A DNA stretch of 64,000 nt from VKMB-3413 sp041027365 (GTDB lineage Bacteria; Pseudomonadota; Alphaproteobacteria; Rhizobiales; Rhizobiaceae): contig NZ_JBFTEH010000001.1 of assembly GCF_041027365.1 (NCBI RefSeq), positions 648,269 to 712,268 of the forward strand. The letters are read 5' to 3'. Each line of letters begins with the position of its first letter. Position 1 is the first letter of the stretch. The notes under the pieces are model-generated. The model was not told where the DNA came from, made no database searches, and worked only from the letters and a program-made list of their open reading frames with translations. A program made the translations under genes and the position numbers. Shown here one piece after another: positions 46,171 through 54,039 of the stretch.

Positions 46171-46725
46171 TCAGACGTCGTCGTCTGGACCGCGCGAGGC
46201 GACCTTGATGACGCTGATCGCGCCGTTGCGCTCCAGATACGCCTCGGCCACCTCGTCGATGCTCGCCACGCCGTTCAGGCGCAGGCTCTCTGTCAGATCG
46301 CGTTCGCCGAGACGTGCCCGGCGCATGGCTTGCCGATCGACGCTGCCGTCGCGCACGAGGCGGATTGCGCGGCCCTTGGCCAGGCGCGACAGCCACTCCG
46401 ACCGCGGTGCCAGGGTGGACGCCCCGGCGTACAGGCTCGCCAGCACCGCCGTCGCGGCAAGCACGGGGATCAGCGGCGCGTTGGCCGTGATGGCCCGGCT
46501 GAGGCTCGAGCCGAGAACGACCGTCACGACGATGTCGAGGGCTGCGGTGCCGCCGAACGCCTTGCGCGGCAGGATCCGGTAGAGGATCAGCGCATAGGCG
46601 AAGATTAGGACGGCCCGGTCGCACATCTGCCACCAGGCGACCGGGCCGGACGTATCCCCGAAGACGAAGCGGAAAAGGTCCATCCAAGGATCCAAGGAAC
46701 GGCGGGTGCGCTTGGCCGGCGACAC
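46171..46725 (-). CDS. DUF421 (YetF-like) membrane protein
   Basis: 184 residues. Three hydrophobic N-terminal segments (about residues 30-100) precede the cytoplasmic DUF421 domain with RLVRDGSVDRQAMRRARLGERDLTESLRLNGV. The family's function is uncertain. The GTG at 46723-46725 is the longest start; the ATG at 46681-46683 (MDLFRFVFGD) is an alternative that begins closer to the family's usual N-terminus. It lies between the small membrane protein and the cupredoxin, in the same direction as the persulfide operon. Confidence 0.82.
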   Translation of the reverse strand: MSPAKRTRRSLDPWMDLFRFVFGDTSGPVAWWQMCDRAVLIFAYALILYRILPRKAFGGTAALDIVVTVVLGSSLSRAITANAPLIPVLAATAVLASLYAGASTLAPRSEWLSRLAKGRAIRLVRDGSVDRQAMRRARLGERDLTESLRLNGVASIDEVAEAYLERNGAISVIKVASRGPDDDV

Positions 46726-46786
46726 CTGTCGCCGGACGATCCGGAGCGGCTGGGGCCGGCGCCCCGGCCGCTGCCCCCATGAGGGA

Positions 46787-46906
46787 TCACCGGCGCAGGT
46801 ACCTGACCAGCACCGCTATCAACAGGACGAGGATGACCAGCCATAGGAAGCCCCATGCTCCCATGCCGAAGGGCATCCATCCGCCCATGCCGTATCCGCT
46901 GTTCAT
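46787..46906 (-). CDS. Small single-span membrane protein (39 residues)
   Basis: Encodes MNSGYGMGGWMPFGMGAWG followed by a hydrophobic helix (FLWLVILVLLIAVLVRYL) and RR at the C-terminus. Its start codon overlaps the rhodanese stop codon by one base (TGATG), so it is likely translated by coupling. Gly/Met-rich N-terminal peptides followed by one helix are often found in small membrane proteins of metal or sulfur stress gene sets. Its job is unknown; possible anchor or partner for rhodanese. Confidence 0.7.
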   Translation of the reverse strand: MNSGYGMGGWMPFGMGAWGFLWLVILVLLIAVLVRYLRR

Positions 46907-47295
46907 CACCGGTGTCGTCCTTTCCCGCCTTCCACCGGCCGTCCGGCCTCCCGCCAGCCCTTGAGGCCACCCTCGATCGGGCGGGCGACGTAGCCCATCT
47001 CCGTAAGCGTCGCGGCGGCGAGACTCGCCCGTGCGCCGGATGCGCAGAGGACGTGGACCGGCCGACCCTCGGCCTGGGCTGCGTGCAGCGCCTTCTCGCC
47101 GCCTTCGTTGGTGAGGTCCGCCTTGGCTTCCAGATATCCGCGGGCAACGTGGAGCGCGTCGGGCACGCGGCCGTCGTCCGCGAGTTCATGCGCCTCGCGA
47201 ACGTCGAGAACCAGACCCTCGGCATCGCCGGGCGAAATCGAGCCGCCCGTCTTCTCGCGCGCCTCGGCTACGAAGTCCTGCATCGTCTTGGGCAT
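46906..47295 (-). CDS. Rhodanese-domain sulfurtransferase
   Basis: 129 residues. Single rhodanese domain with VLDVREAHELADDGRVPDALHV and the active-site loop VLCASGARASLAA, where Cys is the persulfide-carrying residue. It would move sulfane sulfur between thiols, partnering with the persulfide dioxygenase-like protein. It begins 12 bases after that gene's stop and is followed by the overlapping 39-residue protein gene. Confidence 0.87.
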   Translation of the reverse strand: MPKTMQDFVAEAREKTGGSISPGDAEGLVLDVREAHELADDGRVPDALHVARGYLEAKADLTNEGGEKALHAAQAEGRPVHVLCASGARASLAAATLTEMGYVARPIEGGLKGWREAGRPVEGGKGRHR

Positions 47296-47307
47296 CTGGG
47301 TCTCCTT

Positions 47308-48204
47308 TCAGAAACGGTTGACGGGGATCTTGAGATAGACGTGGCCGTCGGCCTCGGCAGGCGGGAGCCGGCCGGCCCTCAGGTTGATCTGAAGTGCGTG
47401 GAGCATCCGGTCCGGGAGCGAGAGCGTGGCATCGCGCTCGGTCCGCGTCCTGACGAACTCGTCCTTGGTGATGCCGTCCCGGACGTGCTTGTTGGCCTTC
47501 CTGTGCTCGGCGACCGTGGCTTCCCAACGGATCTCGTCGCGGTCGGCAGCCCCGTAGTCATGGCCGACGAAGAGCCGGGTCTCGGGGGGCAGAGCGAGGA
47601 TCTGCCGGATGCTGTCCCAAAGCATGCCGGCGTCGCCGCCGGGAAAATCGGCGCGGCTCGAGCCCATGTCGGGATACATCAGGGTGTCATGTACGAATGC
47701 CGCGTCCCGGCCGACGAGATAGGTGATCGAGCCGAGCGTGTGGCCCGGGGAGAGGAGCACCCGCGCTTGGAGCGAACCGACCGGGAAGGTGGCGCCGTCG
47801 GTGAACAGATCGTCGAAGTCGCGGGCTGGATCGAAGGCGTCGGGAAGATGATAGAGTTCGCGCCAGAGGTCGGCGATTTCCAGCACCTTCTCGCCGATCC
47901 CGTTCGGCACGCCCAGCTTCTCCTTCAGATAGGCGGACGCCATGACGTGGTCGGCATGGGGATGCGTGTCGAGCACGCGCTCGATCGTGATCCCCTGCCT
48001 CGAGACGACTGCGAGGATCTCGTCCGCGCTGTCGAAGCCGGTTCGTGCTCCGGCCGGGTCGAAATCCTGGACGACGTCGATCAGAACGCCCTTTCGGGTT
48101 TGCGGGTCGGCGACGAGATACTGGATCGAGCCCGTGTTCTTTTCGTAGAAGCCCCAGACGTCGGGCGATCCTTCGCCCTTCGATGGGCTATAGCGGGTCA
48201 GCAT
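47308..48204 (-). CDS. Persulfide dioxygenase-like MBL-fold hydrolase (Blh/ETHE1 type)
   Basis: 298 residues. The metal-binding motif THPHADHVMASAYL (HxHxDH), SPGHTLGSITYLV and the final GHDYG give the ligands of the beta-lactamase fold. The N-terminal NTGSIQYLVADPQTRKGVLID matches Blh/ETHE1-like proteins. These use iron to oxidise glutathione persulfide to sulfite in sulfide detoxification. It is divergent from a BigR-like regulator and precedes rhodanese, a classic alphaproteobacterial bigR-blh arrangement. Confidence 0.88.
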   Translation of the reverse strand: MLTRYSPSKGEGSPDVWGFYEKNTGSIQYLVADPQTRKGVLIDVVQDFDPAGARTGFDSADEILAVVSRQGITIERVLDTHPHADHVMASAYLKEKLGVPNGIGEKVLEIADLWRELYHLPDAFDPARDFDDLFTDGATFPVGSLQARVLLSPGHTLGSITYLVGRDAAFVHDTLMYPDMGSSRADFPGGDAGMLWDSIRQILALPPETRLFVGHDYGAADRDEIRWEATVAEHRKANKHVRDGITKDEFVRTRTERDATLSLPDRMLHALQINLRAGRLPPAEADGHVYLKIPVNRF

Positions 48205-48260
48205 GAGCGCCTCCTCCTTCAGTCATTGCATCGAAATGCGTTGTGCCCCACGTATGAGCT

Positions 48261-48602
48261 ATGTCTAATTTAGCAAGTTCTGATATTCGAAAATTGGAGC
48301 GGCGGTCGGAGGAGGTCGCCGCCATCCTCGCCTTGATGGCGAACCCGGTCAGGCTGCGCATCCTCTGCCTCCTGGCGAAACAGGAGATGCAGGTCGGGGC
48401 GCTCGCCGGCGCCGTGGGGCTCAGCCAGTCGGCGCTGTCCCAGCATCTCGCCAAGCTGAGGGCCGGCGGCGCGGTGGAAACACGCCGTGACCGTCAGGCC
48501 ATCCACTACCGCCTCGCCGATGGTGAGGTCCGCGCCATCATGGCCAGCCTCTATGAGATCTTCTGCAAGCCTTTGGAAGCGGCGACAGACGAGAGATCGT
48601 AA
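48261..48602 (+). CDS. BigR/SqrR-like ArsR-family persulfide sensor
   Basis: 113 residues. The winged helix is SQSALSQHLAKLRAGGAVETRRDRQAIHY. Two cysteines sit in RILCLLAKQ and in EIFCKPLE, the positions of the sensing pair in BigR/SqrR that form a di- or tetrasulfide with persulfides. It is divergent from the persulfide dioxygenase-like gene with only 56 bases between, so the operator must lie there. ATG at 48261 gives the standard length. Confidence 0.87.
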   Translation: MSNLASSDIRKLERRSEEVAAILALMANPVRLRILCLLAKQEMQVGALAGAVGLSQSALSQHLAKLRAGGAVETRRDRQAIHYRLADGEVRAIMASLYEIFCKPLEAATDERS

Positions 48603-48663
48603 CCTTAGCGCCCTCGCCACGAGCCCCTGACTCATCGCCGGCCCTGGCAGCAGGCGGCAGCGG

Positions 48664-49866
48664 TCACCGCGCCACGACCGAAGTTCCATGCGCTACACGG
48701 TCGCCCGGATAGAGGACCACGGTCTCGTCCTTCGCGAGGCCCGAGCGGATCTCGACCGAAAGGCCGGTCCGCTCGCCTGTCTCGACCGGCCTCAGTTGCG
48801 CCGTCCTGTCCTTGGCGACGAACACCGCCCAGCCGCCCTCGTGCCGGAACAGCGCGCCGAGCGGCACCTGCAGCACGTCGCCCTGGAACAGGACGATCCG
48901 CGTCTCGACCCGGTAGCCATGGCCGAGGCTCTCTCGTTCGGCGGGCGGCCCGGCGAAATCGAGCACCACGTCCACCCGCTGCTCCTCGATGCCGAGGGCC
49001 GAGACCTTGGTCTGGCCGAAGGGCTCGATGCGGCGCACCCTGGCAGCGAGATCCGGGCCGCCCCAGCCGGTGATGATCGCCTTCTGCCCGGGCCGGATGC
49101 GCACGGCGTCTTCCGACAACAGGTCCGCGACGACCTCCAGCCGGTCGGGATCGCCGATATCGAGCAGCGGCGTGCCGGCTTCCACGATCCCGGCGCTGCG
49201 GCGCAGTACCCGCAGCACCGTGCCGCTGATCGGCGCGGTCACCGGGACGCAGTCACAGGTCCCGGCCTCCGGCCGTGCCAGCTCGGGAACCGGGAGGAGG
49301 CGCGACAGCGCCTGCTGAAGTTCGTGGTTGCGCATGTCGAGCTGCGCCCGTGCGGTCGCGACATTGGCCTCGGCGACGCGATGCGCCCGTTCGGCATCGT
49401 CGACCGCCCGCTCCGAGACGGCGCTCTTGGCGATCAGCTTGGCGGTGCGCTCGCGCTCGGCGGCGGCATAGGCGAGGTCGGCCTCGGCACGCTGCAGCTC
49501 GGCGGCGGCGAGATCGCGCGCGGCCTTCGCCGCCTCGATCGCGGCCTGCTGTTCGGCCCGGCTGCGCAGGTCGAGGAAGGCCGGCGGCGCCGGCTCTATG
49601 CGCGCGAGTTCGGTCTTATCCGCGGCGACGGCGTCGCCGGCCTCCGCCGAGATCCGCAGGAGATAGCCGGAGAGCGGCGCGTAGACGGTATAGACGTCGC
49701 GCACGCGCGCCTCGCCTTCCTCGTCGATGGTGACGGTCAGCGGCTTCACCTCGGCCCGGGCGAGGTCGACCGGCACCGGCTGCGGCCGCAGTGCATAGGC
49801 GATGCCGCCCGCGAGAAGGACGAACAGGCTGCCCCAGATCAGGATGCGGCGGAGGACAACGCTCAT
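48664..49866 (-). CDS. HlyD/MacA-like periplasmic adaptor protein
   Basis: 400 residues. One N-terminal membrane anchor (about residues 7-27) is followed by a beta/lipoyl domain half (VYAPLSGYLLRISAEAGDAV), a long Ala-rich coiled-coil hairpin (about 95-195), and the returning lipoyl half (APISGTVLRVLRRSAGIVEAG). The CDC triad (GTCDCVPV) between these is unusual. It would link the ABC permease to an outer-membrane channel for efflux. It starts 2 bases after the permease stop on the same strand. Confidence 0.85.
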   Translation of the reverse strand: MSVVLRRILIWGSLFVLLAGGIAYALRPQPVPVDLARAEVKPLTVTIDEEGEARVRDVYTVYAPLSGYLLRISAEAGDAVAADKTELARIEPAPPAFLDLRSRAEQQAAIEAAKAARDLAAAELQRAEADLAYAAAERERTAKLIAKSAVSERAVDDAERAHRVAEANVATARAQLDMRNHELQQALSRLLPVPELARPEAGTCDCVPVTAPISGTVLRVLRRSAGIVEAGTPLLDIGDPDRLEVVADLLSEDAVRIRPGQKAIITGWGGPDLAARVRRIEPFGQTKVSALGIEEQRVDVVLDFAGPPAERESLGHGYRVETRIVLFQGDVLQVPLGALFRHEGGWAVFVAKDRTAQLRPVETGERTGLSVEIRSGLAKDETVVLYPGDRVAHGTSVVAR

Positions 49867-49868
49867 GG

Positions 49869-52232
49869 CTATTCCCGCGTCTTCAGGACGGCGACGAGGT
49901 CGAGCCGGTCGAGCCGGCGGCGGATGAAGACGGCGCAGGCGGCGGTGGCGGCCAGCGTGATCAGCGCCGCCTTGCCGTAGGTGGCGTCGGTGATCACCAG
50001 CGGCACCCGGAAGAGCTCCGTCTCGAAGGCGCCGGCGAGATAGACCGCGAGGCCGAAGCCGGTGGCGCAGCCGAGCGGGATGGCGAACCAGGTGAGGAGC
50101 CCGACCTCGCCGAGCAGGATGTAGGCGATCTCCGTCCGGCTGAAGCCGAGCACCCGCAATGTGGCAAGCTCCCGGGCGCGCTCGGCGAGGGCGATACGCG
50201 CCGAATTGTAGGTCACGCCGATCGACAGCGTGCTGGCGAAGCCGATCAGGAAGCCGACGAAGACGAACATCGTCCGTCCCAGCGTCTCGTGGAACTTGTC
50301 GATCGCCGCCTGTCGGAAGGTGACGGCCGAGATCGCCGGGTTGCGCTTGATCTCGGCGACGAGCTCCGCCCGCCGCGCCGGATCGACCGCGACATGCACC
50401 CCGTTCGCGACCCGGCCGTCCTTCAGGATGCGGTCGAGCGCTCCGAGCTGCATATAGGCCGGGGTCCCGATATAGGTCTCGAACAGCTGGGCGACGGGCA
50501 GCTTCAGCACCGGGCGCCGGCCCTCCTGCACGGCGACCGTCACCTCGTCGCCCACCTTCACGCCCAAGCGTTCGGCGAGCTTGCGCGACAGCAGGAGACC
50601 ATCCGGCGGCACCTCGATGCGGCCCCGTTCGGCGTCGAACACCGGGCTCAGCTCCGCCCGGGCCGGCACGCCGGTGATCGCCTCGCGCTTCGACAGCGGG
50701 CCGTGGCTCAGCCGGGCAGACACGCTGCGGAACGGCTCGACCGCCTCGACGCCCGGCAGCCGCAGGACGCTCGCCGTGACGTCCAGCGGCTCGAGCTCGC
50801 CGAAGGCGATGCTGGCGTCCTGGCGCTGTGCCCGGACGAAGGTGCTGTCGACGAGAAAGTCCACGGCATCGATCCACTGCAGCGCCATCACCAGCACCGC
50901 GACCGACATCGCGATCCCGGCGCTGGTCGCGAAGGCGCGCAGCGGCCAGCGCAGGACGCGCCGCAGGATCATCCGCGTCGGCTCGTCGAGCAGCGGCCCG
51001 AGCACTGCCGGGGCGAGGCGGCTCTTGTGGTAGCTCGGCGGTGCCGGCGGCAGCATGGCTTCCGCCGGGGGCAGCCGGACGGCCTTGCGCACGGCGTGCA
51101 TGCTGCCGGCCAGCGCCGCGCCGAGGCTGACCAGGCCGGCGGTCAGGAACGCCGCGGGCCCCGGCCGGTAGAGCAGGAAGGGGAAGTGGTAGAGGGTCGC
51201 ATAGAGCGCGGTGTCCCAGCGCCCGAGCCAGGCGCCGGCGACCGAGCCGATCGCGACGCCGATCCCGGCGATGATCAGCACCATCTTGGCGTAGTGCCAG
51301 CCGATCTCGAGGCTGGAGTAGCCGAAGGCCTTCAACAGCCCGATCTCGCGTCGCTCGGTCGCGATCAGCCTGGCCATGACCATGTTGGTGAGAAAGGCCG
51401 CGACGCAGAGGAAGATCGTCGGCAGGAGATGCGACATGTTCTTCTGCTGCTCGATCTCGTTCTGCAGGAACCAGTTGGAGAGCTGGTCGGCGCGCGCATA
51501 GGCGCCGCGTCCGCCATAGCGGTCGAGCAGCCCGTCCAGCCGGTCGATCACCGCCTGCTGGTCCGCCCCGCGCAGCAGTCCGATCGCGACGGCATTGAAC
51601 GAGCCCTTCATGTCGTAGGCGGCCGCCAGCGCGTCGCGGCCCATCCAGAGGACGCCGAAGCGCTGGTCGTCCGGCATCAGCCCGCCCGGCGAGATCGCAT
51701 AGACGAATTCCGGGCTGAGCAGCGTCCCGACGACGGCAAGGCTGCGGCGGCGGCCGTGCAGGACGGCGTCGAGACGGTCGCCGGGCCGCAGCCGGTGCGC
51801 GGCGGCGAAGGGCTCGCTCAGGGCAACCTCGTCCGGCCGGTCCGGTTCGGGCAGCCGCCCACTGCGCAGCGTGAGCCGGTTCAGGACCGGCTCGCCGTGC
51901 TTCGGCAGCGAGACGAGCTCGCCGATCACCGGGTCGGTGAAGCCGGGAACGTCGAGAATGGCGGTTTCGAGGATCCGCGTCTCCACCGCCGTGACCCCCG
52001 GGATCGCGGCGATGTCGCGGGATAGCCGCTCCGGCGCGCGCTTCACGCCGGCAAAGACGTCGGCGAAGCGCGTGCGCTCGTAGAAGGCGTCGGCGGTCTC
52101 CTGCAGCGCCTCGACGGCGGTGCGCGACATGATCAGCAGCGCGGCACCGGAGGCGACGACGAGGGCGATCGCGAGGACCTGCGCCCGCAGGCGCCAGATT
52201 TCGCGAAGGAGCTTGCGGTCGAGGCTGCGCAT
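49869..52232 (-). CDS. MacB/FtsX-family ABC permease (two FtsX domains)
   Basis: 787 residues. One helix near the N-terminus (IALVVASGAALLIM), a periplasmic domain, then a first FtsX block (about 265-400), a second periplasmic domain (about 440-660) and a second FtsX block to the end (GVTYNSARIALAERARELATLRVLGFSR). Two FtsX repeats and no ATPase domain give a single-chain permease. It works with the ATPase and MacA-like protein in export or lipoprotein-type mechanotransmission. Cargo is unknown. Confidence 0.85.
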   Translation of the reverse strand: MRSLDRKLLREIWRLRAQVLAIALVVASGAALLIMSRTAVEALQETADAFYERTRFADVFAGVKRAPERLSRDIAAIPGVTAVETRILETAILDVPGFTDPVIGELVSLPKHGEPVLNRLTLRSGRLPEPDRPDEVALSEPFAAAHRLRPGDRLDAVLHGRRRSLAVVGTLLSPEFVYAISPGGLMPDDQRFGVLWMGRDALAAAYDMKGSFNAVAIGLLRGADQQAVIDRLDGLLDRYGGRGAYARADQLSNWFLQNEIEQQKNMSHLLPTIFLCVAAFLTNMVMARLIATERREIGLLKAFGYSSLEIGWHYAKMVLIIAGIGVAIGSVAGAWLGRWDTALYATLYHFPFLLYRPGPAAFLTAGLVSLGAALAGSMHAVRKAVRLPPAEAMLPPAPPSYHKSRLAPAVLGPLLDEPTRMILRRVLRWPLRAFATSAGIAMSVAVLVMALQWIDAVDFLVDSTFVRAQRQDASIAFGELEPLDVTASVLRLPGVEAVEPFRSVSARLSHGPLSKREAITGVPARAELSPVFDAERGRIEVPPDGLLLSRKLAERLGVKVGDEVTVAVQEGRRPVLKLPVAQLFETYIGTPAYMQLGALDRILKDGRVANGVHVAVDPARRAELVAEIKRNPAISAVTFRQAAIDKFHETLGRTMFVFVGFLIGFASTLSIGVTYNSARIALAERARELATLRVLGFSRTEIAYILLGEVGLLTWFAIPLGCATGFGLAVYLAGAFETELFRVPLVITDATYGKAALITLAATAACAVFIRRRLDRLDLVAVLKTRE

Positions 52233-52236
52233 GGCG

Positions 52237-52971
<735 letters not shown>

Positions 52972-53466
52972 CGACAATGACCTTTCTTCCGGCCGAAGGG
53001 TGCGGCCCGCGCCTGCGGGTATGCCATCCGGGCCTGCACAGATGCGCCGATCCCCGGAGTTCGTCTCTGGCGCCGGCTTCGCGCCACCGCGCCAGGAACA
53101 GCAGCGACGGCGGCTTCTCCCTCTGCGGGCCGGGACGCCGACGAGGACGCGCTCGCGCCTGCGGGAGTGGCCGCAGCCGCCCATCCCGGTCATCTTTGCG
53201 CCGACGTTGCCAGCATGCAGGCGATGACGTCTCAGAGGTCGTCTGGCGGCGCCGGAGCTTTGCTCGCTTGCATTTTCGACGGCCGGCCGCCGGGCGCCTT
53301 GCGATAGCGCAAAGCGGAGCGGCGGCACGCCGGCCGACCTGACATCCGCCAGGTCCGATTGTTGGAAGCCGGTTGCGCCAGATCAATTCGGCACGGCGAG
53401 GCCTCGTTCATCCTCGGCTCAGATCGATGATCCTCTTCGACCAACGACTTCAGCCGGGAGCCCATC
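52972..53466. other. Gene-free promoter region between efflux operon and low-oxygen island
   Basis: About 495 bases between divergent genes. It has no convincing coding frame. Its right side holds an FNR/FixK-like box at 53373-53386 directed at the gene starting 53467. No hairpin or repeat stands out in the remainder. Confidence 0.5.
53373..53386 (+). promoter_or_regulatory. FNR/FixK-like box upstream of the 120-residue protein gene
   Basis: TTGCGCCAGATCAA fits TTG(A/C)-N6-(T/G)CAA exactly. It ends 80 bases upstream of the start codon at 53467. The same pattern and a similar distance are seen before the usp gene and the 76-residue protein gene in this window. Confidence 0.65.
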
Positions 53467-53829
53467 ATGGCCAGCGATCTCGACACTCTGATCCTTCGCT
53501 GCAAGGAGGCCGCGGAAGCCGACGAGGTGCTGGCGCGCGACCTGCGCGCCGCCCTGGCGGAGCATGTGCGGCCGGTCGAAGGCGAGGCCGATGCGAGCCG
53601 AGCGCTCGCCTCGACGGACGGCGCGCTGGAACTGGCCGTCAAGGCACTTCCCGGCTGGCACCTGCAGCTCAACGGCACGAATCTCGGCGGGGCGCAGTGG
53701 AGCTGCATCCTGCGGGAAGGGCGCGACGATGAGGAGACGGTGGGCGCCGGCCTCGGTGCGACGCCGGCCATTGCAATCAACGCGGCGATCCTCGGTGTCA
53801 TCAGCGGATTCGAGAGCGGCTTCAATTAG
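53467..53829 (+). CDS. Conserved-looking hypothetical protein, 120 residues
   Basis: An acidic, soluble protein with no signal peptide or membrane segment. The N-terminal half is helical and Glu/Ala-rich (LDTLILRCKEAAEADEVLARDLRAAL), the C-terminal half has WHLQLNGTNLGGAQWSCILREG, and it ends with a weakly hydrophobic AIAINAAILGVISGF. I do not recognise a family. A FixK-like box lies 80 bases upstream, suggesting it is a real, oxygen-regulated gene. It stands 210 bases before ppsA on the same strand. Confidence 0.68.
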   Translation: MASDLDTLILRCKEAAEADEVLARDLRAALAEHVRPVEGEADASRALASTDGALELAVKALPGWHLQLNGTNLGGAQWSCILREGRDDEETVGAGLGATPAIAINAAILGVISGFESGFN

Positions 53830-54039
53830 TTGTCAGCGTTCATAGGCCGCCGGGCGGGCCGGTAGAGCTTGTGAGCGCGACGGCCGAGCTGGCGGAATCG
53901 AGCCTCGGGAAGGCGCCGCCTGCGCGGCGGCCCAGGAACGCAAACCCATTCCCGCCTCCGGAAGCAACGGCTTGTGGCTCCCGGGCCCGGCTGTGTCGGG
54001 CAGGCGGCGCGCGCAAGGCATATCGGCAGGAGGCAGACC

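Noticed and set aside
48228..48239. GCATCGAAATGC as a BigR operator
   Set aside because: Only 4-base arms and no match that I can defend to known BigR/SqrR sites; too weak to list as a feature.
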